A DNA stretch of 64,000 nucleotides from Tulasnella sp. 424 (taxonomy: Eukaryota; Basidiomycota; Agaricomycetes; Cantharellales; Tulasnellaceae): NCBI GenBank assembly GCA_019633425.1, contig WSUB01000041.1, positions 186,001-250,000 of the forward strand, read 5' to 3'. The position numbers and the translations under genes are program-made. Positions within the stretch are counted from its first letter, which is position 1, and every line of letters starts with the position of its first letter. Under the pieces are notes generated by a model. That model saw only the letters and a program-made list of their open reading frames with translations. It searched no databases and was not told where the DNA came from. Below, in pieces: positions 1 through 11,057 of the stretch.

Positions 1-639
1 TAGTAAAGATTTGGTCCCTGTAGTTTAGATGATGCTCTTCACTCGTGCTTCCGTAACAGAGCCTTGGGTTGCGGCGCCTTATCTCTCGATGCTGTGAGCC
101 CTTCAATGTGGTACTTTGGGAAGCCAATTGGCTTCCATAATTGACAAGACTATAACCGAGGCCGAGTATGAGAGGAAGGAGCAACTGTCCCGTCCGAAAA
201 TCCGGAAATCTCTGCACGCTAGCCGAGTTGCTGAATCTGCCGATGTTTGTGACGCTCAACGTGAAGCTCGCCGGGTTGCCGCAAAAGAAACTTGCCAGAA
301 CCGTCGCAACGGCTAAACTGGCTTCGCGGGAAGACCCTGTATAATTTCACTTAGGATGGGTCCCGGCGCAATCTCTATCCAAAGACTTCATTGAACGCGC
401 TACAAAGGCAAGTTAATATTACGGCCTATGGTTGGTTTTTTCTGCTCTCTGAGTTGTGCGCGCCTCGATTTCAGATTTCTGGGCACATGCTTGAACATGT
501 AACACATAATCCGTTCTTTTTGGAGCCCAGTCTAGATTTATTCGTGCCAAGTTTGTCTAGGCCTTTCATGAGATGGGGCAGATTCGAGAGCTAAATTTCA
601 ACGAGCATTGCATGCGCCATTTCTGTGACTGTCGACAAC
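1..639. other. Left edge, no confident gene
   Basis: No gene model is supported here. A basic, charged frame at 116-316 (plus) ends in a stop after an Arg/Ala-rich stretch. It could be the 3' end of a gene lying mostly outside the window, but it has no ATG and no recognisable domain. Confidence 0.4.
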
Positions 640-1035
640 GGCGGAGGAAAACTTGGCGGTTGGTTGCCGGAGAGGGACAATTTGCCTCCGTTGGTGTTTA
701 TATGGGGACCCTTCTTGACCCAATCCCCAGCCCCACATCACCCGGTCTTCTCGGTACACCCTAAGAGGAATCTGGAAAAAAATATTCTGTGTCGCCTCGT
801 ATCTCGTCCCCTCTATCGAGCTCGAGCGTTTGGCAGTTTGCGAGGGAGACGTCGCTCGGTTGAGGGTTACTATGATGTCACGTTATCATTTGTGGCGGCG
901 TCTTTCGGCGACGCGCCTCGCCGCGTCGATTGAATCGCAGACTAATTAATGATCGACAGTGGACGCGCACATCCAGACTAAGGTACCGTAACGGTTGTTG
1001 TCAGAATACCTCGTGGCAATAAAGGAGGATTGGAG

Positions 1036-1043
1036 TATATAAA
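1036..1043 (+). promoter_or_regulatory. TATA box of the coiled-coil gene
   Basis: TATATAAA lies 147 bp upstream of the ATG at 1190 and is conserved at 7181-7188 in the duplicate. A pyrimidine-rich leader (CT runs) separates it from the start codon, as is common in fungal promoters. Confidence 0.6.
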
Positions 1044-1189
1044 GCTACTCTGGGCCTCGTCCTCTCTCCCAACTTTTGACGTTCCAGCTCTCTCGCCCTC
1101 GCCCTCGTCAGCTTGCCTCCACCTGCCCTTCCCTTGCTCCCACTCGTAAATTGCCTTCGTCTTGACTTACAAGCCCTTCGCCTATCACC

Positions 1190-2455
1190 ATGTTCTTCAA
1201 CCGTTTCCCAAGCTTCCCCGCCGCCAAGGCCGCTGCGCGTTCCCCCGAACCCGCCCATGCCGCTCATACCACCCCAACTCCACCGAAGAAGCCCTCGAGG
1301 CTCCAGAATCTGCTTCGGGCACTCCGCTTATCTCGTCCTCAGCCAAAGGTGATTCGTCTGGTCGTTTGAAACGTTTCAAGTGACGATGCTGATGCTCTTG
1401 AGCCAGGTCGAAGTTCAATATCATCACCCTCAAGTCGAAAATATACCTCCAGTGGCTCTTCAGGTTTGTGACGATGCGATTCGATTGTCCCTAACTTGTC
1501 TTCGGCTCACCAACCCCTTCCACTCGTCGTTTAGCGTCCTTGCCCAACAACGCATGAAGGCCCGACCCTCTCCACCTCTGCAAGGCCGTCGACCGGTTCG
1601 ACACCGCCTTACCTCCCCCACTTGACGCTATCTACCACCCATCCTGCTCAACTCACGGTACCACGATCGGCCTCAACTACCCCATCCTACGCGAGTTCGC
1701 CGCCAGCCGCTTTCGTACCTAAATCCCCCCTCCCCGCCACCGACCCCGCCGCGGTCTTCAAGCGGATAGCCTATCTCGAATCCACCGTCTCGCAACTCGA
1801 GCGGGACAATGCTCGTCAACTTAGCGAAACCAACGCGCTATTCGAAAACAAGATATTCCCTGGAATGAACACTTTCGCCAAGGAACGCGACGCTGAGAAA
1901 GCGGCCAGAAAGCTCGCTGAAGACCGACTGGCGGAGGAAATCGCGAGTCATGCGAAGACGGAAGAGGCGATCATCAAGGAACGGAAGCTGCATCGGCAAG
2001 CGGAAAGAGCAAGACTTGAAGTCTGCTCTGATCTGCAGCAAAGGAACGCCGAATTGCAAGCGGCTCTGCTCAACTTGCAAACCGCAACCGAGCTGCTCGA
2101 CTTCGAAGCGCTCCAAGAGTCGCTGGTTCGGCTCGGCATCGTCCACCCCGACGACCAACAATACCCGCAGACATTCTGCGTTGCGCCGTTCCTGAAGTCG
2201 GTTTGCGCGGCGGCGAAACGGGGTCCCAACACGAAAGAAAAACCGGAGCTGAAGGAGAACCAGGAGCTGGCAACGGCAGCCTATCAAGCCTTCGACGGGT
2301 CGGAGGATGGGGATGGTCGTTCAGAGCTGGTCTCTGACGAACCCCCCAGGGCACTGTCGAGGCCACCAGCTCCAACCCAGTGGTTGAAGAACGGGGCTAC
2401 CCGCCCCAAGAGGTTTGTGCTCGTTCCTCGGATACGTCTCCGCCACGACACCTGA
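1190..2455 (+). CDS. Coiled-coil protein of unknown function (intact copy)
   Basis: I do not recognise this gene. Three exons fit both copies: 1190-1348, 1407-1463 and 1535-2455, with introns of 58 and 71 bp, giving about 378 aa. The start is MFFNRFPSFPAAK, after a TATA box and CT-rich leader shared with the duplicate. The N-terminal third is rich in Pro, Ser and Thr. Residues around 125-245 form a strongly charged coiled coil (YLESTVSQLERDNARQL, then KERDAEKAARKLAEDRLAEE). The tail is acidic (DGSEDGDG) and ends in a basic stretch. Coiled-coil content suggests self-association or scaffolding; no catalytic motif is visible. The second exon is short and its frame was chosen because it joins both neighbours without a stop; an alternative frame is possible. 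Confidence 0.6.
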
Positions 2456-3285
2456 CTTCCAACCCTGTCTGCGCTTTTCTATAGATTTGCTTAAACTTTC
2501 AGCTCGTCTTATATCCCCTTTCCCAGACTTGATTTTCTGCCTTGTTTTCCTGTTTCGACCCCTTTCGGTACCGGCTTTGGTTTTCCCTCTAATTTCACCT
2601 CCATAGACTTGTTTTCTCGTGTGGTTTCGCATCATCGACTCGGTTTTTTTTTTTTCCCTTCTCCTAGTTATCCTCGTTATACTCCCAGAACTTGTCTCTT
2701 CCACCTTTTCTGTATCCTGTCGAGTCTCCATCGGTCTCCTATTCACCTGTTCTATTTATCTGTTAACGATTGTAAACGTTTCTCGTTCTGGATATTTATT
2801 CCATTTCTCTGCTACCACCAAAAGCACACAAAAACAATTCGCTCAGCCTGAATTCAAGTCGAGGAATTTCGAATCCCGTTCGATCATCCAACCCGCCCGC
2901 TGCGTCGCCCGACACAAAGCGCTCCGAGTCTCAATTTCAAGGCCGAAGCTCTCGAAGTCGATGCTCAGAAAAAAATCAGCAACCATGGTCGACTCGCTGA
3001 ATAAACGTACCGGGATGAGATACTCCCTGCTCTACAACAGCTCAGGCCCGGCAGTTACCAGTTCTATCGCTCCCAGATTCTGACTCAGGGGATAATCGTA
3101 CACGGTGACACTCAAATCGAATGCATGACGGGAATAGGCACAAACGAGATGTGCGGAGTTCCACCGCCGTTTAGAATACAGTACATAGATTACGAGTTTG
3201 TACAGCAGCATGCGTTACATGAACTACAGTCGGGGTTCAAGGAAATGAATCTCGGTCGGCCTCAGAACGTCTCGCCGAAATATCG
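2456..3285. other. 3' flank and spacer
   Basis: T/C-rich sequence follows the coiled-coil gene, shared with the duplicate as far as about 2866. An open frame at 2619-3083 runs through it but lacks an ATG-supported start and is not conserved as protein in the duplicate. No other gene is seen before the kinase-TPR stop codon at 3286. Confidence 0.5.
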
Positions 3286-5908
3286 TTATTCAGTCTGTGT
3301 TGGTTCCAGTTGTTGACGAGCCTCAGCGGCGCGGTATAATGCTTCCTCTGCATCCCCAGTACGTCCGATTTCTCCAAAAACTGCGGCAGCTTGCTCATAA
3401 CGGCGTGTTGCGTCTTCGTGCTGGTCTTGGTCGCGATGGACGTCGGCAAGGCACATCAGAGTCCAGGCTCTTCCGTCTCTGTCGCCAATATCGATAACAA
3501 TTTGCAGAGCTTCGGAGAAAAGCTGAATGGCCTGGCTGTACTGTTTTTGAAGCCGATGTACTTCAGCGAGACCCCAAAGAGAGTCGGATCTCCCTTGCTT
3601 GTCGCCGATGTCGGTGCGGATTTGGAGGGCCTCGATGTAGAATGTCACCGCCTGGCCGTACTCGTTTCGAAGTCGATGCACGTCAGCGAGACTCGAAAGA
3701 GCGACGGCTCTTCCTTGCCTGTCGCCGATGTCGGTGCGGATTTGAAGGACTTCGGAGTAGAGCGGGACGGCTTGGCTGTACTCGTCTCGAGCCTTGTGCA
3801 CTTCAGCGAGACCCCAAAGAGCGGAGGCTCTACCTTGCCTGTCGCCGATGTCGGTGCGGATGTCTAGGGCCTCGGAGTAGAATGTGACGGCCTGGCTGTA
3901 CTCGCTTCGAGCCTTATGCACCTCAGCGAGACCAAAAAGAGCCGCAGCTCTCCCTCGGCTGTTGCCGATGTCGTTGTAGATTTGTAGGGCCTCAGAATAG
4001 AGTGTGATGGCCTGGCTGTACTCGTCTCGAAACCGATGCACCTCAGCGAGACCAAAAAGAGCCTCAGCTCTCCCTTGCCTGTCGCCGATGTTGGTGCAGA
4101 TGTATAAGGCCTCGGAGTAGGATATGAAGGCCAGGCTGTTTTCGTCTTGAAACCGATGCACCTGGGCCAGCTCGATCAGCGCCGCTGCCCTTCCTTTGCG
4201 GTCGCCGACTCCTTTGTAGCTATCCAGAGCCTTGGTGAAGAACTCCGACGCGTTCACGTAGTCGTCTTGCCGCATGTACATAGCTCCCAGTTTCATCAGA
4301 AGCGCTGGAGAGCGAGCTCGAGCAGCTGCTGCATCTGTGGTCCGTATCGGGCTTGGCTTAATCCTAGGCTATATCAAACCTTGGTCAATTGCATTTAATT
4401 GACCTATAATCAGCATGACTCACCATCCAACTGATTGACTTTCGGCAAACCTCAGCAGTCGGTCGTTTCAGAGGGTCATCGCTCCAGCACGCAAGTGCGA
4501 GGGAACAGAGCACCTTAATCAATGCCATGCGAGCGTCATTCGTGATGGATGGGAGATCTCCCGTAATGACCCGTATCACGACGGCGGTATCCACATCGAC
4601 GTCTTGAAACGGAATTGAGTTCGTCATCACCTATTTTGGAGCTCATGTTTGAGACTGAATCGTAATCATAAGATGGGACTTAAGCTTTACCTCGTACACC
4701 ACACATCCCAATGCCCAGATATCGCTCGCAACGGTAGCTTTCTTTTGGTACAACAGCTCCGGAGCAGCCCAACGAAGAGTGAAATGATCAACCTTCAGTG
4801 TTATGGTCATGGTATTGGTCGCACTACAGAACGCTGGTTCAAGCGACAGGGCTGGTTGCGGTTTTTTTTCAGCTCGACTCGTCTCGTCATCTAGATCCTC
4901 GGTTATTTGACGGCGAGCGGATCCAAAGTCGGTGATTAGCGCACGGTACTCGGAGTTGACCAGTATGTTTATCTGCAAAGTGAGAGCGATGTTTGCCAGC
5001 GGTTCAATACGATGCTATCAGAACATACGGATTTGAGGTCGCCGTGGCGGATGGGGGGTTGTCGGCTATGGAGGTATTCAACTCCTCTAGCGACGTCGTA
5101 GATCTGGAATGCAGAGTGTCAGAGATGCGTCGAAGAAGGGTAGTTCAATCGTACCAACGAGGTTCGTTCGGGGATTTCCCATTCCGCTGAGGCGATAAAG
5201 TCCTTCAAGTTTCCGTTCTCCGCCCACGGAAAGACCAGCCAGACTACATCTTTAGACAGATCCTCGACGAAACCTTCTAGTTGAATGATGTTTTTGTGGG
5301 TAAGTCCGACCGAGAATTCCGCTTCCCTGAGTGACAACTGAACCGGAAGACCTCAGCGCTAAAACCACTACGTGATTGGTCGGAGTCTCCCTACCCCTAA
5401 TAGCCGCGTTGGGTCATCTAACATCTTCATTCTCTTCACTGCTACATCCTGTAAGTTTGAATTGGTGAGCCGCTCATCCCCACTGCCAATGGCCCGAAAG
5501 GCAGAGTAGCACCGACCTTCCGCTCCCAATACGCTTCTCCAGCAGAACCAGGGACATCGAGACCGTCCTTCTTGCTTGGATTCGATTGGGTCGCTCTGTC
5601 TTGACCAACGGAGGGAGATACCAAAAGGGCTCGTGAAACGGTTGCATAACCTCCATGGAACTCGGGGGCGCCGTTTACGAATTCGATCGAGGAGAGGTCA
5701 AGTCGCTGATTCGCAAGCTTCTCGAGTTTCTCCCCCTATGAACAAAGCCGTTGAGGTGAGTCACCAAAATTATTCTTGATGCTAGGGAAGGACGTACCAG
5801 CTTAGCGTTCGGCGGGAATCCACAGGAGGAGGCATGGCGGTGGTCCGAATCGGACGGTGACTCAGGCAACGCGAAAGGTCCGGCATCGTGACTGACATCC
5901 TTTTGCAT
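3286..5908 (-). CDS. Kinase-TPR protein K1 (non-RD, TKL-like)
   Basis: Eight exons, all phase 0: 5798-5908, 5517-5735, 5395-5448, 5155-5337, 5029-5103, 4691-4972, 4424-4630 and 3286-4368 (737 aa). The kinase domain spans about residues 50-375. Visible motifs are the VAVK lysine (DVAVKRMK), an alpha-C REAEF glutamate, the catalytic loop HGDLKS followed by INILV (HGD instead of HRD), DFGSARR and APELL. The last exon carries 40-residue TPRs of the form DEYSQAVTFYSEALDIRTDIGDRQGRA, about eight in an exact 120-bp period. TPRs normally bind proteins; kinases phosphorylate Ser/Thr or Tyr. No signal peptide or membrane segment is seen, so it is probably cytosolic. This is a more diverged relative of the tandem K2-K4 and lies between the two copies of the coiled-coil duplication. 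The substrate is unknown. Confidence 0.85.
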
Positions 5909-6639
5909 AGGATTTTGCACGGGAGGAAAAGCTCGGTGTCTTTAAGAGTCACTGTTCTTGGATGGGCTTTGTAATGAGTTGCAAGGACGAGGGAAGCTAC
6001 TGGAGCGTTTACGGGGAAGTGGGTGGTGAATCGTGCAAGGGAGGTGATATTGCACGACCACGCCCCAAAAGATAAGACAACTTGCAGTGCGCGACCACAC
6101 CAAGGCTGGGGGGATTTCGCCGACATCCAACGTGAGTGATGCTTTGGCATTCGCATACTGCTTTCTCTATATATCCCTCTGTTTCATGGTTCCTGTTCGT
6201 CGAGTCGACCCAAAACAGTGTCAGTAATCTCTAAACCTGTTCCCCTCGAGGGCTGACCCACTTGCACATCTCCTTCAACATGTGCATGATACAAGTAGCG
6301 AAGGGTACCCATATTGGGTAGATGGGTGTTCGTGGGAATGTGACTTGCAACGTCGCCGTTCCGGCGATAAAGGGTGGCTCTCTAAAAGATTCAATTTAGC
6401 CTATTCCTGGAGCGGGTGAAGGCTTCGCGTTTGGCAGCCGTCTCTGCCGAGGTGCTTTTGATTAGGCTAGGTTGACGCAACCAATGATCGGGTGGGCACA
6501 TCCCCAATCCGAGTCGATGGCGGTCTTTCACGGTTGTCGGCTTGTATAAGCTGCATTTAGGCGTCCAAGCAACGTTATTTCTATCCAGAATCTTGCAGAC
6601 CAGCGACCGGGCTGGGGCAAGCACCTCCACTCCGGAAGT
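5909..6639. other. Intergenic region upstream of K1
   Basis: No supported gene. This is the presumed K1 promoter (reading leftward). Open frames here are short, overlap one another and have no homologous counterpart elsewhere in the window. Confidence 0.4.
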
Positions 6640-9000
6640 CATAACTGCTGTGGGTGGGTCAGCGGGGAAGGGACGATTTGCCTCCGTCGATGTTTATATA
6701 GGAACCCTTCTTGACTCAATCCCCAGCACACCCCTCTCAGTACACCCCTAGGCCTTGGCTCGCACACTTTATCTTGTGGTGTTGTTGAGAAAGCTGCAAC
6801 TTGGCAAACAAGCAACATTCACAAGATACTGTTGGAGGACGTGTGCAGAGCCGATGTGGGAGCGTGTAATACTGTTAGGGGATAGGGTGGGCTTGGCGGC
6901 CGTCGCAGGAAGGAAGCCCCGACCGTATTGCACTGGAGAGAGAGAAACCATAACGTCTGCGACATGATTTAGCCGCGTCAACGGGCAACTGGCTTGGGGT
7001 TTCACTGCAAGCCTATACGGAGTTTAGTTGAGGAATCCGGAAACAATATTTGGCGACGCGCCTCGCCGCGTCGATTGAAACGCAGACTAATTAATGATCG
7101 ACAGTGGACGCGTACGCCCGGACCCGAGTACCGTAACTGTCGTTGTCAGAATACCTCGTGGCAAGAATGGAGGACTGGAGTATATAAAGCTGCTCTGGAA
7201 CTCGTCCTCTCTCCCAACTCTTGACGTTCCAGCCCTCTTGCCCTCGCCCTCGTCAGCTTGTCCTACCTGCCCTTCCCTCGCTCCCACTCGTAACTTGCAT
7301 CCATCTTGACCTAAAAGCCCTTCGCCTATCACAATGTTCTTCAACCGTTTCCCAAGCTTCCCCGCCGCCAAGGCCGCTGCGCGTTCCCCCGAACCCGCCC
7401 ATGCCGCTCATGCCGCTCCAGCTCCATCAAAGAAGCCCTCAAGGCTCCAGACTGTGCTTCGAGCACTCCGTCTATCTCGACCTCAGCCAAAGGTGATTTA
7501 TCTAGTCGTTTGAACCGTTTCAAGTGACGATGCTGATGCTCTCGAGCCAGGTCGACGAACAATATCACCACCCTCAAGTCGACAATATACCTCCCGTGGT
7601 TCTTCAGGTTTGTGACGATGCGGTTCGACGGTCCCTAACTTGTCTCCGGCTCACCGACCCCTTCCACTCGTCGTTTAGCGCCCTTTCCCAACAACGCATG
7701 AAGGTCCGACCCTCCCGACCTCTGCAAGACCCTCGACCGGCTCGACGCCGTCTTACCTTTCCCACTCTACCACCTATCCCGCTCGACTCACGGTATCAGG
7801 ATCGGCCTCGACTGCCCCCATCTACTCGAGTTCGCCGCCAGCCGCTTTCGTACCTAAATCCCCACTCCCCGCCACCCTCCCCACCACCGATCCCGCCGCG
7901 GTCTTCAAGCGGATAGCCTATCTCGAATCCACCGTCTCGCAACTCGAGCGGGACAATGCTCGTCAGCTTAGCGAAACCAACGCGCTATTCGAAAACAAGA
8001 TATTCCCTGGCATGAACGGTTTCGCTAAGGAACGCGACGCTGAGAAAGCGGCCAGAAACCTCGTTGAAGCCCAGTTGGCGGAGGAGATCGCGAGTCATGC
8101 GAAGACGGAGGAGGCGATCATCAAGGAACGGAAGCTACATCGGCAAGCGGAAAGAGCAAGACTTGAAGTTTGCTCTGATCTGCAGCAAGGAACGCCGAAT
8201 TGCAAGCTACTCTGCTCAGCCTGCAAACCATAACCGACCTGCTAGACTTCGAACCGCTCCAAGAGTCGCTGGTTCGGCTCGGCATCGTCCACCCCGTCGA
8301 CCAACAATACCCGTAGACATTCTGCGTTGCTCCGTTCCTGAAGTCGGTCTGCGCGGCGGCGAAACGGGTTCCCAACTCGAAAGAAGGACCGGAGCTGAAG
8401 CAGAACCAGGAGCTGGCGACAGCAGCTGAAGCCTTCGACGAGTCCGACGATGGGGAAGGTTGTTCAGAGCTGGTCTCTGACGAACTCCCCAGGGCACTGT
8501 CCACAGCACCAGCTCCCATACAGTGGTTCAAGAACGGGTCTACCGGCCCTAAAAGGTTTGTGCTGCTTCCGAGGATGCGTCTTCGTCACGGAGCCTGACC
8601 GCGAACTCTCTCTGCACTTTCTATAGATTTGCGTAAACTCTCCACCTCGTCTTCTATACCCCCCCATGGACTCCGGTCTTCATTTCCTTCCTGCTTTGTT
8701 GTCCTCTTTTGGCCTTCTTGGTTTGGGCTTCCTCTAATTAGACTTGTTTCATCCTTTTGTTTCCCATCATCGCCTCGCTTCCCCCCCCCTTTCCTAGTTT
8801 AAATTTTGTGTATGCTCCATATCCTCTCACAACCTGTCTCTCACACCTCTTTGTATCCCGTTGACTCGAATCGGTTTCTTGTTCACCTATTCGACTTATT
8901 TATTTACGATTGCACGTTTATTGTTCCGAATATTTATTCTGCTTCTCTGCTACCACCAAAAGCACACAAAAGCAGTTCGCTCAGCCTGAGTTCGAGTCCG
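6640..9000 (+). repeat. Segmental duplication, copy 2
   Basis: This is the second copy of the 640-2870 block. It contains a TATA-like stretch (TTTATATAGG near 6693), the promoter with TATATAAA at 7181-7188, the broken coiled-coil gene and the T-rich 3' region. The two copies differ by scattered substitutions and small indels. Confidence 0.85.
7334..8598 (+). pseudogene. Coiled-coil gene copy, frameshifted
   Basis: This aligns with the intact gene at 1190-2455 and keeps its start, both introns (7493-7550 and 7608-7678) and the promoter. Near 8187 one A is missing from the run that reads CAAAGG in the intact copy (CAAGG here). The shift ends the protein at a TAA near 8231. Past that, in the original frame, a CAG codon has become TAG at 8314-8316, and the acidic linker has a further small deletion. 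The tail that matches the other gene's C-terminus ends at 8598. Transcription could still give an N-terminal product of about 230 aa, but the acidic and basic tail is lost. Confidence 0.75.
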
Positions 9001-9164
9001 ATTCTACGTAGTTTTATTGAGGTCGAAATTCTGATTGCAGAGTCGAGTGATGTTGGAATTCGGTTCCTAGCTCAGTTTTGTTTGTCCTTCTTTTTCCCAG
9101 GTCGTTTCTTTCGTTGTTGACCAGCCTTGCCTCGTCCTCTAAATCCCCTCCTCATTCACTCAAC

Positions 9165-10708
9165 ATGGCAATGTACAAAGAAAGCTTTACGACGTCAGAC
9201 CTCAAGTCCGCTCCTAACACCTCAGGCCTGCAACGCGGTCAGCGTTCCCTTCATGGCAGCCAAAGCCACACGAACTTGACGTTTGCCGGTGGTCAGTCGA
9301 CATTTGGCACCGCAAACGCGTCAACCTCGACACCTGGTGGTGGTTTCAATGAGTCGAATGCTGTAGGGCAGCCAACGTATATGCCAGGATACCTTCTCGC
9401 TGCTTCCCAAGGCCAGGTGAGTTGTCTTTACCAACCTGTCGTGTTGACCTCAAAGACGTTAATCGGTTCTATTACCTCTTTCTCTCTTCATACGGATCTT
9501 TCATTTCATTACATCGTCTTTCCCGTAGGCACCACCAGCCCAAGTCCGAGATTTCTCCATCCAACCTCTGGAAACTGAAAAGTCGCTCAAACGAGGACCA
9601 AGCGCTTATGGGCGCGGGTTTGGCGAGGAGTCGCTGTTGTCTGCGGGGAGACCGAGTCCGAAAGGAAGGTCGCCCAGGACGCCCATGTCGGTGAATGATG
9701 ATGAGAATGCTCCTCCGACCTTGAGTATGGCTGAGAGCCAGTACGCGGTTGGAGAAAAGACCGCGCCGAGGTTGAACTACAGGGTGAGTGCGCGGTTTAG
9801 TGGGCGGTGTTGCTGGATATAGTATAGCTGATCGTTTTCGTTAATCGGTTGGCATTGTTAGCACTCGGTTGGAGGGTGAGTGGATTGATCGTCAATGCTA
9901 CGATCCAGTCTGAGACTGAAATTGCGTCGCACTCGTTTTCAATCAGCTTCCACCCACTCCGACAATCAACCACCCCGTTTACCCCGAATTCATCCATGTC
10001 CACCGCTTACGAATCTAATACGCCATTCCGACCTACCATCGACGACTCCGCTACTCTGCCTCAGGGCAATTATTCTGTCACTATATTCGGGTTTACTACC
10101 CTAGCGGAGCGAAAGTCCGCAATCGAGCAGTTCCTCAGCGAATCCGCAAAAGTCGTAGAAGATGATTCTGCGTCCGGAGGGATGGACGTGGATGGAGATA
10201 GGTTGATGAAGAATTGGGTGGAGATTGTGTATTCTAATCAGTGGGACGCTGTGAGGGCGGTGAGGAGGAGTGGGCATGTGATGCTGAGAGGTGGTGATAT
10301 TTACATTGGTGCTCGATGGACTGTAAGTCTCGTGTACAAACCTCGTATGACAGCTGCGGCTACTGACAAGCGATTCAGGACCCGTCCCAGGAGCCATCAC
10401 CCGCCGCGTTTGCAGCGTACGAATCTCGGCAGCAACCCCAAGCTCAGCAAATGTCCCAACCCCCACTCACGCCAGCTCCTCTCCTCGGCGGTAACAGCAC
10501 CCGCGCCGTTCGATTAAAACCATCCGCAAGTGCATTTAGGAGCAACGCAACTATCGCGTCGACATCTGCGCCGAGAGCGCAGCAACCCGTCGACGAATGG
10601 GGATTGGCAGATAAGGCGAAGCAGGTTGAAGGAGGCACTGCCGCTCAGCAGCAGGCCGCGACTGGAGGCTTCTTTGGTTCGGTGAAGAATGCCGTGTTGG
10701 GATGGTAG
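9165..10708 (+). CDS. NUP53: Nucleoporin NUP53 (Nup35-type RRM)
   Basis: A nuclear pore protein of the inner ring family. Exons are 9165-9416, 9529-9783, 9862-9875, 9947-10322 and 10379-10708 (408 aa). The third exon is only 14 nt. The central part (residues about 190-300) is a Nup35-type RRM: SVTIFGFTTLAERKS starts it, a WVEIVYSNQWDAVRAVR strand-helix follows, and GGDIYIGARW ends it. This fold dimerises in known family members. The C-terminus GFFGSVKNAVLGW is the amphipathic membrane-binding helix typical of NUP53. The N-terminus is rich in Ser, Gly and Asn with SP/TP sites. In other fungi it links the membrane to Nup170/Nup93-type partners. The start is the first ATG after a CT-rich leader. 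Confidence 0.9.
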
Positions 10709-11057
10709 ATGGCAGCTGTCCTCAAGGAGGGAGGCTGGGTTGTAGGCTTTTTGTTTTCCGTCACGATTAATGACATGGATGAGGGATTGTTAAGTGCATA
10801 TCCCTGAAGGAAGGATGGTCAACCTCAATTCATCTTCTTGACCGTTGTGGGTCATGCGGGCAACCAAGATTCGAAATTTGAGTGGATCCCTGACGGTGTC
10901 GACGTTTTCCTGCAGGCGTGTCACGTCAAAGAAATTATCATATTGGTGTCAACCATTTATCGCCTTTCTTGGAAAAGGATAACCCAATATGACGACGCTG
11001 CTAGATCCGACATATCATAGACCGAAAAGTAAAGGGTAATTGGTCCTTACGCCGGCT
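10709..11057. other. Convergent 3' region
   Basis: This is the spacer between the NUP53 stop and the lipase stop on the other strand. Only short frames are present and no RNA gene was recognised. It must hold both 3' ends. Confidence 0.5.

Larger units (their letters stand above)
640..2870 (+). repeat. Segmental duplication, copy 1
   Basis: This block matches 6640-9000 in the same orientation. Matching parts include a TATA-containing stretch near 669-768 (6664-6752 in the other copy), the promoter and 5' leader from about 903, the whole coding region, and the T-rich 3' region to about 2866. Between 775 and 900 the copies do not align. The offset changes from about 6.0 kb to 6.14 kb, so indels separate them. 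Confidence 0.85.

Noticed and set aside
2619..3083. 154-aa plus-strand frame after the first coiled-coil gene
   Set aside because: The duplicate at 8.7-9.0 kb does not preserve it as protein, and it lies in a T-rich 3' region.
3391..3867. Long open frames antisense to the TPR exons (also 28591-29076, 32374-32970, 36899-37495 and 46442-46909)
   Set aside because: They mirror the 120-bp TPR repeats on the other strand. The periodic sequence keeps other frames open; they have no start context, domains or splice links.
9849..10517. Single 222-aa frame as the NUP53 start
   Set aside because: It begins inside an intron; the upstream exons join in frame through a 14-nt exon, and the frame ends out of phase with the C-terminal helix.
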